The notes: generated by a model not told the origin, from the letters alone. Positions 36,401 through 48,777 are shown, numbered from the stretch's first letter. The stretch is DNA of 64,000 nt from Paraspadella gotoi (GCA_051294375.1 CM119267.1:19380709-19444708), one strand, 5' to 3'. Made by a program: numbers and translations.

Positions 36401-37804
36401 TTTTACCCCATCACAAACCCATCATGAGCCTTCCAAATGGAATCTAGCTCTGATTCCTGCCTAACAGCGCAAAGCGAATAAGATTTCGACGCTATAACTT
36501 TCATCTCGCAGCTGACCGACTTAGTTAGAAACTAAATGAAGCGCTTCTTCAGTACTTTCAATATACATAGTTAACAACTCTGCCAGGTTAACTAACTTGT
36601 GTATGTACATAAGAAAACCTTCAAATCTGTCCCAATGAACATCCGTTTATTAGTCCTTTATTATCCTACATCCGCCAGATCCTATACAACAAGACACTCT
36701 ATCACGTCCCATCCCGCCTCATTCTAGCGCTCTCATCTGGTAATTCATTTCCAGCACCCTAATCTATCACGATCACAATCATTCATACTACAAAGCAACA
36801 TAATGAGTCCACTCTTCTGAGCTGAAATTTTATTTAAAGTAAAGAGATGAGAGAGGAGCATAACCTAGTCCCGACATATCTATATCTAAGAAGTTCTTAG
36901 TCTAAATATCTTCATCGAGGGAGGTCCAGCATTCGGGGCACAAAATATCCCTCTCGTCTATTGGTGCAGAAAACTTCTCCTCCAACAATTACAAAACCGG
37001 TCAAGATATTCCACACTAAAGTACTCTTTCGAATTTTCAATTTATTCCGCTTTTTATCAATTATGGAATTATTTTTCTTTTTTACGATACTTAATATTAC
37101 TACTTACGATTATATTCTCATGACTCACGCTCTTAAGCCCTACATAAAACTGATATTAATAAACAATGCACCTTCTTGGCTTTGTTCAGTACAGAGCGCT
37201 TTATCCAAACAGTGATTCCACATCGACTCTTTGTGTGACCTCATTTGGTTTCTTGTATACGCAGCGTCCTTCAGGATACATACCCGACGTCACGTCGTAA
37301 TATCCGTGTTTCAAGGAATAAAGAAGATACCCCTATCTGAGCTCTACGTCCTTCTAAGATATACAACACTCAGCAATATTGCCAAATAATTTTCCACTAT
37401 TCAGCAGAAAAGTCTATGAATACTATTTCTGTTCTCTGGCTTAATGCTATATTCCAATCGATAATGGATTGACTTGCACACCGAGAGAACAATAAAAAGT
37501 AGAATGACCTCAGACATGCTACCACAGCAGCAGTCAAGAGTAATAACAAAGTGGACTTTAACCATTCGATTACAATATATCACGCAAGAACTTATAGATA
37601 TATCAGTCACAGGAGCGCCGTCCTATATTAGTTTCTACGTTAAGATTTAGTCACGAACTATCTAAACGATGCACAATAAATCATTCCATTTGAATAAAGT
37701 TCTTCCTTGCTCTCAAGACATCGACGTAGCACTCCTTACACCAAATAAGACTAAGCACAAAAAATACCAATGTCATCAAAGACATGTCGCAGTTCAAGTG
37801 CACT

Positions 37805-38256
37805 GTTTTCTCCGATACAAAATTGGTCGAAATTTTATGTGACAATTCAGGTACTTGTTTTTCTGATGCAAGCTGTCACCTGGCTTTTTAAAATAAAAAT
37901 ACTAATGATTGAACTTACCTCAGAAAATATTGGCTTTGTTTGAAAAGTTTAATGTAATATTAATGACTCATCAGTTTCAAGGAAGAGCAACGAACCAGTC
38001 CAGTATTTGCTATAAACAGTTTTTAAACACAGAAACAAACCAACAGCAGCCGCCACCACCGCCGCCGCGCCGCCAACCGCCGACACTGGCGCCGCCGCCG
38101 CCACAGATGATGGCAGCCAAGCCCATCACCGCCGTTGTAGTCTTCACACGGAGCTTTATGAGGGAAAATCATGGGATTCAGCGCTGTGGGACCGTCGCTG
38201 TCTCTTTGGAGCCATTGAGTGAGGTCTTTGAATATTTAGTATACTTGTCACTCTCT

Positions 38257-38296
<40 letters not shown>

Positions 38297-39300
38297 GTCT
38301 CTCTCTCTCTCTGCTCTCTCTATCTCTCTCTCATCTTCCTTCTCGCCATACACAGTACTTTTCTATTTGCCTGTTCTGCGGCATTGCGGCGATGCGCTGG
38401 GCATCGGGCGCGGTCGTCTCCCTCGAGAGACGTCGAACGTATGGAAGACACGGCGTTGCCGAGAACGTTGGCGGCCGTAGCAATGGGCTTTGCCATCGTG
38501 GATTAGCGATCTTCATAAATATTTTGGGTCTTGCTTATTTGATTTTAATTAAAGTCCGATTATTATAACTGAGAAACATGCGTCAGTAAAAAAAATAATT
38601 CGTAACACATAAACATTTTGAAAGACAGCGAAAGAAGTTGTAGAGATGACGTTGCTTCGGAGCGTAGGCCGCTGATCACTGATGGATTAGTACCATATTT
38701 AAGAATCTGGGGTTATCTTAAGAGATTGTCCTTAGCAATCGTCGTCAGGAGAAACTCTGTAATATTTATAAATTTTATTAAAGCATATTAATCCTAAACT
38801 GGCAAACTATAGTCCGAGACGAGTCGTCTAAATTCGCATTGGTAAAATGAGTAACTTAAAATATCATCTTGTAATTCGTACCAAGAAAGAGTTTACGAAA
38901 TATTCTCTATGATTCGACTCCAGCAGCACTTACCGTTATAATGCTCTCTGTCAACATCGGCTGACACAGCGAAAGAGCGCACATGTCAGGACCGAATTTG
39001 CCTATAAATAAACTCTTTCTGAACTTTGTGGTTCCTTACAATCGTTAACATTCCCGTTGTTCGAGGATATTTGTTTTTAGTTAAGCTTGCGGAGCCGCCA
39101 GTACTCGGCGGAGCAACTCTGTATGAGACACTTTTTCGGTCTGGTGTTGTCGGAATCCGTCGCTGTATGGCTTCCGGTCCTTCTTTTGCGCTCACCTCCT
39201 ACCCATCTTTACTTAACTAGTGTTCAGCACTTAGAAAAAGAATGGTGAACAAAAGAATTTCGCATACAGTGGCGTGTCATAAAACAGTAGCGCCTAACCG
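37805..39300. repeat. Left arm of an inverted duplication (noisy)
   Basis: Matches the reverse complement of 45275-46785 from TTCTCCGATACAAAATTGG at the outer edge, through the dispanin-like exons and the GAGACACTTTTTCGGTCTG MITE end, to CAGTGGCGTGTCATAAA at the inner edge. Non-coding parts carry many short insertions. A further exact 27-base inverted match (around TTTACTTAAAGTTAATATAA) pairs 40345-40372 with about 44493-44520. Confidence 0.75.
38033..38542 (+). pseudogene. Broken inverted copy of paralogue B (CD225/dispanin-like)
   Basis: Both exons of paralogue B are recognisable in the opposite orientation (about 38033-38218 and 38356-38542) with the same splice sites and stop position. 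About five single-base gains or losses in the first exon and several in the second destroy the frame: for example an extra G after the ATGATG, a lost G in CCGGTTG, a lost A in AACACG, extra Ts near the acceptor. The intron is mostly CT microsatellite. The indel-only style of change and the surrounding noisy block make sequencing error at least as likely as true decay. Confidence 0.55.
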
Positions 39301-42300
39301 AAACGGTAAGTGGATCAGTGCTCCAGTCCAGTGCGATGGAGAGTAGGCGTCGCAAGTCCGCGTCCCTATGCCCACCCAACAAGATATTTTCAATTAACCG
39401 CCTTATCCTGCGTACCTCCATAACAGTTAACACGCCGTTACACAGGACACATAACGTCTACTACTCACCATGGGCATCTGTGCCCTCCTTAGGATTTTCG
39501 TGTGACAGAAATTCGGCTTTCCATAAGTTTCTAAAAGACATGTTATCCGATCCTACACCTAGCATCCTCACACACACCACACGTAGTGTTGACGCAACCA
39601 GCAGTCTACATGAGGCCCGCTCGGGCGAAACAAGAGTACTGTTGCTGCGAGGCGGGCGCTATCAAAAACCACAACCCGCTCTACGTTTACTCAACACCAT
39701 CTATCCAACTCACTTGGGCCTGCACAGGCAAGGAGGGACCAGCCACCCATCCAACTTCGCTGTACGTGTATCCCTGTATATCCACATTCCATTACATCCG
39801 CACGCTGTCCCTACTGCGTTCTATGCGCAAACACTGACGATCCGCTCCACTCCACTACTAAGTACCCGCTTGCCACATGCGAACTTCGTATACGCGTCTA
39901 CACTAGGGTTCGGACAAGCCTCCCGAAAGTCCAGCGACTCTCGCAACCCTCGTTCCAAGCAGATGCCCAGACCCATCCCAAATGCGCCTTCACAGGCAAG
40001 ACCGCGGGCTGTCTACACCCTCATGTGAACCTCCCTGTCACATTCGCCCACTCGTTTTCACAGTCCTGCAACCAGTTTGTTGTTCTTCTTCATATGTTTT
40101 CACAAATTCTTTATCCGGTTCTATATATATATCTAGATAAATGATACAAAATCCAATTTTACACAAAATTTAATTAGTTATGCGTATTATCCGAGCATTT
40201 AAATACACCGAGACCGTAACTAGCTCCTCGATATTAATTTCTTCCCACTTCTAAAATTGATGTTTTCAAAGTCTTTTCAGAATTTATGCGCGAGAACTAG
40301 GCGACCGGCATGAGAGTTTGATAACTGCCTCTATAAATTATACCTTTACTTAAAGTTAATATAATTTGTTCTCTGCTCTCTCCCTTTTCTCCTCCTCTCC
40401 CCTCCTCCCTTTATATCTTTCTCTCTCTCTCTCTCCTTTCCGTCTCTTCGCCCCCAAGGCCTTGTTTAGCTATCTCATCGTGCTCGTCTCGACTCACTAG
40501 CTCACGACTCCCGTTCACCTTGTCCGAGATATAAACAACTTTCACTCGTCTGTGCCGGCATGAGGGTGCGCTTGTACTCGTGCCGACAACAAATATAATG
40601 AAGAATAAAAAGATCACCAACTTCAAAATATCAGAACGATAAAAGTGAAGTCCACTCCAAATTCAACGAGCGTGGCGAGCGAGAGAATGTGAAAAATAAA
40701 CATTAAATACCAGAAATATTACTGAAAAAAACAAGACCACACACCACTCATCTTTCACTCCGCCGCCCCTTCTCTCTTCGTGCTATATGAATCCTCTTAA
40801 AAGCACACAACAACAAACATCTAACAACAACACGAGACCCGACAGAGGCGGTGTAAATCCGTCACGTCCCTCAGGCATCGCTATGATGTTTCGAAGTGCC
40901 CAGACATTAATCTCGAACAATCAACAGCGTAGTCAACAAAACCAGCACCTCCAACCCAAGTCCACCCGAACCACTATCCACAATTCTGATATTGAAGAGG
41001 ATAAGAATACTTAAAAAGACTTGCATTCAAAAGGCCTAGGCACCCTCCAGTATGCCTATACACATATAAGGCATTACTTAGTGTGTCTGCGACACCTGCC
41101 CTGATATGTGAGGAGCTGTCTTCGTATCCGAACACACTTATCATAGACACACCCAAAGTTCTGCAGATTCATTAAGATTCGTATTCCATAACTTTTTATC
41201 TTGTACAAAATGTGCGTCTGAAGAATTCATGTGAGATGCCCATAGATGGCACGGATCGAGCGCGATTTGTTTTTGGTATAGATTATCCATCTATTCCTGT
41301 ACTCGCGAAAATTTATTCTATCGGAATCTGTAATGCTTCAAATTCTTAAAAAATCGCTTAAGTTAACCAGCATAGAGGCGCCAAACCCTTAATACCAGTG
41401 TAACTGATCATTCGAACATACCCGACAATTAGATTTAAGTTTTTTTAATAAAAATTTATATTACACCATCGCAAAGGTCTACTCTTGAAATATATTAACA
41501 AGATAAAGATAAATACGGCTCTAATAAATTACTTTTTGGGCAAATCTTATATTTCCTCACCATCCTTAGTTTGATGATTTCACTATAAAAAACCAGTTGC
41601 GTTAGTTCTAGCTAATCTAGTTCCATTAAAACTATGAATTAAACCAATTAAGTAGGGTCTATTAAAGATTACAGTAACAATCTGATCAATAATCTTTAAA
41701 CAGAATAATTTTCTTTATCCCGAGGAAATATGACGACTACCTTCCTTTGCACAAATATGTTGACATTAGAAAAAGAACAGTTTTATTAGAAAACAATCTA
41801 TGGTTACATAAGTGAAGTCAAAATATTTAGAAAACTATAAATTTTGTCAAGCCAAAAACAGACACTTCGGTTAAAAATTAAAACACAAAAATCGATATAT
41901 CTGCGATGAAGAAGTTGAAATCGTGAATTCTCTTCAAACAACGAGATTTCCTTAAATGTTTAAAGAAAAACCGACATCTGTTTCCACGGGCTTTATAACC
42001 TAACCAACTTCTCCCTGTAATCCAGCCGCATTAAAAAAGTTATTGAAATCTTTGAACATCAAGCCCTCTACTGTGTGCCCATAAAGAGAGAAGCACGAGT
42101 TCAATCTCTGAGCACGAGTGTAGCACGACCCACGAACGAGAGCGACTGCAGCAGCATGCAGAGGCAAAGCATTCTGGTCTCAAACCATACCGAGTGCATG
42201 AAAACGGGTCATAGTTGCGTCTAATGTCGCTCTTATATTCGAAAGCACGATCTCCAACCGGCGCATGACGAACAGAATAGAACCTAGTTGTGTTTGTGAT

Positions 42301-43199
42301 ACTCTACCGCGAGAATCTCCGATAAATGTCGAAAGAGAAGCGGACAGACGAAGCACCGAGAGAGAGGAACGAGCAGCTGAAGAAGATACTCTATAGAAGA
42401 TATTTAACCCAGCTCTAAACACTTTCGCTATCCGAACGCGAATGCGTCTGTAACCAAACAAGAACTGAGCTTACACCTCCACTAATTCCGTTGTCAAAAC
42501 CTGATAACCTCATGTTCAAAGTTTTTGTCGAGTGTTAACCAAATTTATCACTAACCTACTGTATCAAAATAACTATAGATTAGAGCTATAGTGAAGATCC
42601 AAATTTATGTTGAACTATCACTGCAGCCAACATGTCTCGTTGAACTTTAATATGAAGCGCGTATGCCACAGCTCAAGGAGGACTCACGAACCATATACAC
42701 CATACATCTACAACTCCATCAATATATCACAGAGTTTATAATAAATTCGCTAAGCAAACGATTCATAATAGAGCTACGATATATAATCTCTACATGCAAA
42801 GCCACTACTACAACAGTCTCCCACATACGTCGTAGAGTGACGCCGCCACACCGCCCCCTCTATGGCTCTGTGGCAAATAGAGACAGGTGCTGATCGATGC
42901 CACTCTTGCATGTTATCTCCGTTCAGCGCACCGGGTCGCAATTGCACGTATTGTCAGTCTGGCTAGTAAGAACGGATACAACTTAAAACAATTCGCTTTA
43001 GCAGCCTAGGTGACTCTCCCTAGCGGTAATCTAGCGGCAGTCTTCCCAGCGGAAGCTACCAGGCTACCCTCTGATGCGTCTACGTCTTGGACCCCTCATG
43101 GCTCACGCCTTGCTTAACACACCCGAACTGTCTCGTCTGCTCACTTTGAGACTCTATCTTAACTCTATACGTTCACTATAAATAATAATTGCATCTAAA

Positions 43200-45274
43200 A
43201 CTCATCCCTCACCCTCTATTCCTTTCACAATTTCAAATTTCACAATTTCATCTTCACTATACTTATATTATTCACAAGTAGTTTAATTGTTAACACGAAT
43301 CATTAAGTTTTAAACAATATTGATTATCTTTGTTGTACAATTGCAACAAATGTATTATTTTTAAATTTCTCCTCACTCTCTCTCCTCCTTCTCTCCTCAC
43401 TATTTCCAATTTGCTTTTCACAAAACTGGGATTCTATTTGTTTATCACCTTAATCGGTCCTCACAATGACACATATCCCTTCTCAACTCTGTCGTGGCGG
43501 AAACTTTGCCCTCCTCTCTCTCTCTCTCTCTTCTCACTCTTTCTTATGCACATAATTTGTTTTCAAAATTCACTAACTTTTTTAATGCGGATTGAAGGCT
43601 TGTAAGTTTAACGAACATGTCCGTTTTTTAAAATTAAAATCGTTGTTGAAATTCATTCTCAAAAACTTTCCAATATATTATTACCCACAACGAAAAAGAA
43701 AGGATACTTATACCACAAACAAAAAATCATAACATTTTGAACATTTTTAACCAACATTCAATGAAAGCTATTTGTTAAAATAGATTTACATTTCTTATAT
43801 CAACTTTTTGCAAGGAATTCAAATCCGCGTTTTAAAATTTTTAAATATTTATTTTTTCACTTTAGCCTATTTTTGCTACTAATTATTAGATAAATATAGC
43901 TAACAAAGCTGTTAATAAAATATAAAATTTGTAAATAACTTACCAAATATTTTATGCGTGTTTATTTTCATATTATATAAGCCTAAAATATTGACTTTTA
44001 TAAAGATTTAATAATTTTAGTTTCTCATACTCTACCAATGTTGCCGCCATGTTAATAGCACCTTATTATGCTTCAAAAATCGCCATTGACAAGGAAGCAT
44101 GAAACTATACAACAAATGGTTATCATCATCGCAATTCGTTCAGACCTTATTACATTAAAACAATTTAATGAATGAAATTCAAATATCTTATATTTTGTTA
44201 TCTCTTGAATGCTGCTACTAGTAACAAACCGCAACATTAACATGACAATTTTTTCCCCCCATCCCCTTATCTGGGGGCCCCATCACTTCCTGCCTCACCA
44301 GCCCTGTGCCCCGCTGACCGTTCCCGCCCTTTTTGCGTCACGCCCTTCCAATTGCCCGAGAGGGCGTGTTTTCCCTTAACCTTTTCTTCTTTCCAAGCGA
44401 CGACCGAACCCGACCGACTTTTACTTTTTCCTTTTTCCCCGAACATCTTTTCTGACCTTTTTTTTCTTACTTATGGCCGCTCTTTTCGGCCATGAACAAA
44501 TTATATTAACTTTAAGTAAATTAAGGGATTTCAATTTCCGTCGCCTTCAAAATTCTGAAAAAGGCTTTGAAAATCCCAATTAGGATGGGAAGAATTATCG
44601 AGCATCCGGTTTGAAATCGAAATCATATAATAATTTTTAAATTGGTTGTACCGATTTCATATGATATAATAAAAAGATATAGATTAAAATTTGGAAAACA
44701 AAGAAAAGAACAAAAAAGATGGTAAAATTAATGATGGAGTTATGGCAACAGCCGGGCTGCCTGTGATGCCCATTGGGATGGGGCTTATCACTGTTGGCTT
44801 TTGGGGGCTCCCGACCCTCAGTGACACCTCCAGTCACTGGCGCGGTTACCCTAGGGCGGTCGCGCTTTGCCAACGCAGAGGGAAGTCGTTGGGACTGAGA
44901 AAGGAAGGAACACGACGCCTGGGATGGTGTGTTCCCCCTGTGAGCCAATGGATTTGGCTGAAGGAAGGTTGACGTGAGGCGGTATGATTATACCGCCACA
45001 GAGTACTCTTTTCCCAGAGCGCCCCATTTCTGGTCGCCAGATATCAATTTTAACTGTAATCTAAACATGTTTTTAAACTTATAAACCAATCTGTAACCCA
45101 AAATCCTAACCCTAATCAAAAAACAAGTCCCTGATCTTAACCACTAACCTTATCTCTAACCTTAACTTTTAACTTTATCTTTGAGTAAACAAGAACGGAA
45201 ATTCAAATTTGTTGCGCCACAGGGACTGCCTTATCGCATGACTACATGACTACAATAACTTTCTTAGGCGGTGT
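43200..45274. other. AT-rich intergenic DNA, no gene seen
   Basis: Mostly AT-rich with a CT tract at 43515-43535, a GC-richer stretch at 44260-44420, R1 partial copy 4 and a loose run of TAACCTTA-like words at 45100-45180. No exon pattern recognised. Confidence 0.5.
44630..44672 (-). repeat. Dispersed repeat family R1, partial copy 4
   Basis: Only the TTAAATTGGTTGTACCGATT, TCATATGATA part is present. It resembles the outer part of copy 3. Short, so less certain. Confidence 0.4.
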
Positions 45275-45331
45275 ATTTATGACACGCACTGTATCGAAAT
45301 TCTGTTTTTCATTCTTTTTAGTCTTAACACT

Positions 45332-45431
45332 ATTAACGTAAGTGGGACAGACCAACGGCAGACATACCGACCGACAGACAGACCGAAAAGTGTCTCATAG
45401 AGTTGCTCCGCCAGTACTCGCGGCGTAACTA
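45332..45431. mobile_element. Single inverted-repeat end of the same MITE family
   Basis: Contains GTGGGACAGACC, then ACCGAAAAGTGTCTCATAGAG, then TTGCTCCGCCAGTACTCGCG ending GTAACTA, the same order as the right end of the 6271-6572 element. No second arm is recognisable nearby. A noisy inverted copy of this segment lies at about 39070-39140. Confidence 0.65.
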
Positions 45432-45949
45432 AAAAACAAAATTCCTCGACAACGGGATGGACGATTGTAAACCACAAATCAGAAAAGTTTTAGCAAATCG
45501 GTCCTGACTGTCCTCTTTCGCTGTGTCAGCCGATTGACGGAAACATATAACGGAAGGCTCTGAGCGAATCGGAGAATTTTCGAAACTTCTTTCCTTGTAC
45601 GAATTACAATGATATTTTAACTCATTTTACAATCGCAACTTTGACGACTCTCTCGACTATATTTGCCATTTGGATTAATGCTTTATAAAATTATAAATAT
45701 TACAATCTCCTGACGACATCTGATAAGAAGAGACAAATATCCTCTTGGCTCGTCGAATGATAACTCTCTAATTTTTCCTTTAAAATATGGTGGACTAAAA
45801 TCCACTAACCGTTCATCAGCGGCCATTGGTGCCGGAGGCAAGTCATTCGCCACCCAACTCTCCCTGTCTCTTCAAAAAGTTTAATACAATTATTTTTTTA
45901 AAAAACTGACGCATGTTTCTCAGTTATAATAATCGGACTTTAATTAAAA

Positions 45950-46557
45950 TCAAATAAGCAAGACCCAAAATATTATGAAGATCGCTAATCCTACGATGGC
46001 AAAGCCCATTGCTATGGCCGCCAACGTTCTCGGCAACGCCGTGTCTTCCATACGTTCGACGTCTCTCGAGGAGACGACCGCGCCGATGCCCAGCCCCATC
46101 GCCGCAATGCCGCAGAACCAGGCAATAGAGAAGTAACTGGAGACAGGTGTGGGGTACGATACAGAGAGAGAGACGAAATCTGAGTGAGGATGATAGAGAC
46201 GAATGAGATGACTTGTCCGCTCATCGAAGACAGGATGATGAAGGCCGAAGACCGAGACGCGCGATAGAGACTGCACTCACGACTGCGAGACGGGGTGGAT
46301 GGAGGACGAGAGAGGGAGATGAAAAGAGAGAGAGAGAGTGACAAGTATACTAAATATTCAAAGACCTCACTCAATGGCTCCAAAGATGACAGCGACGGTC
46401 CCACAGCGCTGAATCCCATGATTTTCCCTCATAAGCTCCGTGTTGAAGACTACAACCGGCGGTGATGGGCTTGGCTGCATCATCTGTGGCGGCGGCGGCG
46501 CCAGTGTCGGCGGTGGTGGCGGCGGCGGCGGTGATGGCGGCTGCTGTTGGTTTGTTT
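45950..46557 (-). CDS. Small two-TM membrane protein, CD225/dispanin-like, paralogue B (two coding exons seen)
   Basis: Exon 46371-46557 (acceptor AACACAG|AA, donor ATTGA|GTGAGG, phase 2) encodes a Pro-rich N-terminal part (QQQPP, then APPPPQMMQPSPSPP) and TELMRENHGIQRCGTVAVIF. Exon 45950-46136 (acceptor GTCTCCAG|T) continues D-YFSIAWFCGIAAMGLGIG, AVVSSRDVERMEDTALPRTL, AAIAMGFAIVGLAIFIIFWV, then LLI and TGA. There are two hydrophobic segments joined by a short charged loop containing Asp and Arg. The Pro-rich N-terminus, Cys near the first membrane segment, S-R-D after it and terminal second segment recall CD225/dispanin (IFITM-like) proteins. The match is by eye and tentative. The first usable Met here is the MM at 46483-46478; the acceptor-like start suggests an upstream exon. 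The 234-bp intron contains a GA tract. Confidence 0.6.
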
Positions 46558-47038
46558 CTGTGTTTAAAAACTGTTTATAGCAATACTGGACTGGTTCGTG
46601 CTCTTCCTTGAAACTGATGAGTCATTAATTTACATTAAACCTTTTCAAAACAAAGCCAATATTTTCTGAGGTAAGTTCAATCATTAGTATTTTATTTTAA
46701 AAAGCCAGGTGACAGCTGCATCAGAAAAACACAAGTACCTGAATTGCACATAAAATTTCGACCAATTTTGTATCGGAGAAACCTGTGACTGGGGCAATTA
46801 ATTCGATCCAGGATCCCCTCGGGTAGAACTTGTCCGTTTTTTTAACACTATTTAACACTATTTTTTTGTTATTCATGGAATAAAAAGTCGAACGATGTTG
46901 TCTTACAATGTATAATGTACAGTGTAAAATGTACAATTGTATATAAGCTTACTTCTAAGTGGGCTTGATCTACAATTCTACATTTTACATTCTACATACA
47001 TTAAAAACACTGAGAAAATGTTTCGATTTTTTCCAATT

Positions 47039-47261
47039 TTACGCAGTTAACCAGTAAATGACAATGGCCCAAAATATTATGAAAAAGAATAAGCCCACAA
47101 AGGCAAGGCTCAAAGCGATTGTCATCAAGGTCCTGGGCAATGCCAAATCTTGCCGATGTTGGACGTTTCGCGAGGTGACGATGGCACCGATTCCCAAGCC
47201 GATGGCCACAACGCCGCAAAACCAGGCCAATGAAAAGTAACTGAAGACAAGTGTGGATATG

Positions 47262-47318
<57 letters not shown>

Positions 47319-47506
47319 TATAAATCGTGGAAGGCCTCACTCGATGACACCGAAGGCAATGGCGACTGTGCTGCAGCAGTCAATCTTCTTAGCCTCCTTC
47401 AGCACTTCCGGGTCGTTGACTATGATTATCTGCACCGGAACCTGCTCTGTTGTCTCGGGCGGCCGCTGCAGCGGAGTATCTTCCTCATTGGACCAATTTC
47501 CGTTCT
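47039..47506 (-). CDS. Small two-TM membrane protein, CD225/dispanin-like, paralogue C (two coding exons seen)
   Basis: Exon 47341-47506 (acceptor AGACAG|AG, donor ATCGA|GTGAGG) encodes EEDTPLQRPPETTEQVPVQI, IIVNDPEVLKEAKKIDCCST, VAIAFGVI. Exon 47039-47240 (acceptor GTCTTCAG|T) continues D-YFSLAWFCGVVAIGLGIG, AIVTSRNVQHRQDLALPRTL, MTIALSLAFVGLFFFIIFWA, IVIYWLTA and TAA. Both exon edges have the same phases as paralogue B, and the YFS-AWFCG, GLGIGA, LALPRTL-IA and FIIFW motifs are shared, so the two are tandem paralogues about 0.5 kb apart on the same strand. No start Met is visible in this exon, so a short upstream exon is expected. The 100-bp intron is half (GA)n on the plus strand. Confidence 0.62.
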
Positions 47507-47780
47507 CTGTCTATTGAGAACGGAAATGGAGAATTGCATCAAATTAGTGAACTGATTTAGTAATTTTTATTGAAAAGAGTAAACCAAGAGAAAACCGTCA
47601 ATTAATATTAAGACTTGAGTTATGTTTACAAACGTTTCATTCTCTAAATCTTTAATTCTTAATGGTTTTGACTCTGTACTAGTTAGCAAATATTAACTAT
47701 TTTACGTTCAATGTTTCTTATACCGGGTTTTTCAAATCCTCGGTCAAACTCATTAGTCAAATCTTGTTTCTAATTTTTTT

Positions 47781-47860
47781 TATTACGCTGCGAGCATTCG
47801 CGGGGCAACTCTATAGGTCACTTTTCGATCGGTCGGTTTGTCTCTCTGTCTGACTGTCTT
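47781..47860. mobile_element. Single inverted-repeat end of the same MITE family
   Basis: Reads TATTACGCTGCGAGCATTCG, then CGGGGCAACTCTATAGGTCA, then CTTTTCGATCGGTCGGTTTG. It matches the left end of the element at 6271, with substitutions that break the core palindrome. Solo end with no partner seen. Confidence 0.6.
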
Positions 47861-48389
47861 ATTGACTAATTATAAATCGAATAATATATCAATTTAGTTA
47901 ATACTCGATACAATTAGATGTTTAAGATGTAAATGTTTCATATTTATGCAGTTTCATTATGACCTTAAAATACGATCACGACCAGAAAATTTATTAAAAT
48001 TAAATACTTTAGATTTATATTAAGTTATTTTAATTAAAACTTAGTAGAGGGGTGAAGTAAAGTTAAACGATAGTTTCGAAAATATTGAATCTTTGCGTAG
48101 TAACGAGACCGCATAGAAAATAAGGTAAAATTGAGTAATCAATGAGAATTGCAGACATGCAAGAAAGTTAACGTGGCACAACTCCTTGAACTTGCCGAAC
48201 TTGTCTATTTTTTTCTGCTCCTTTTCTTCATTGTAAATCTTCTTCCTAAATTCCCGATTTAAAATCCTTTTTTTTTTCAAGAAAATGTGGAGATTCGATC
48301 CCGAATTAGCAATTCCTTTTGAAAGATGGGAATCTGTTGACTCATAGGTGTTTAAACCTTTTCTTTCGATCGTTGTCAGACTTTCTCTC

Positions 48390-48506
<117 letters not shown>

Positions 48507-48552
48507 TTCTGTCTTTAGCTTTTCTTTACTTCTTTTTTCTTTCATATGTACC

Positions 48553-48606
48553 CCGTGAGCCAAATCCAATGATGGTTTCTTTCGTATCATCGGATTTGGC
48601 TCACGG
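48553..48606. other. Strong 20-bp stem hairpin
   Basis: CCGTGAGCCAAATCCAATGA at 48553-48572 is the inverted complement of 48587-48606 with one mismatch. The loop is 14 bases. No stop or coding context. It could be a transcribed structural RNA element, a fold-back repeat or the core of a small inverted-repeat transposon. Confidence 0.8.
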
Positions 48607-48777
48607 CGTATTTGTTACTTAATTTATAATTTTGTCTTTCTTTCTCTCTATATTTATTTCTCTCTTTAGGTATACCTGTAGATATCTCTCTTTAAGTTTA
48701 AATTTCCTTAAAAAATTACCGCTATTTCGCCAACGTCATCGTTTCAACGCAGATTTCATCGCCACTTCCGGTTTTAA

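Larger units (their letters stand above)
33739..43200. other. Anomalous block: probable unpolished long-read gap fill
   Basis: Starts right after a 25-N gap at 33714-33738. The text is relatively G-poor on this strand and lacks the long clean microsatellites seen elsewhere; its CT tract at 38250-38340 is peppered with odd bases. It holds no gene apart from the broken dispanin-like copy, and where it can be compared with clean sequence (45.3-46.8 kb) it differs by many one- to three-base insertions. The right edge is gradual, around 43.2 kb. Annotations inside this block should be treated as unreliable. Confidence 0.6.
45275..46785. repeat. Right arm of the inverted duplication (clean copy)
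   Basis: Counterpart of 37805-39300 in inverse orientation. This copy has intact exons and normal-looking flanks, so it is taken as the reference copy. Confidence 0.75.

Noticed and set aside
37909-38568. 219-codon plus-strand frame over the inverted dispanin-like copy
   Set aside because: It reads through the intron microsatellite and shifted exon frames. The underlying gene copy is the broken two-exon structure, not this frame.
39318-40028. 236-codon plus-strand frame
   Set aside because: Lies wholly in the noise-like block. No domain or coding bias, and stop-poor only because the text is C-rich.
45100-45180. Interstitial telomere-like repeat (CTAACCCTAA and CTAACCTTA words)
   Set aside because: Only one unit matches a telomeric hexamer; the rest is loose, and no tandem array is present.
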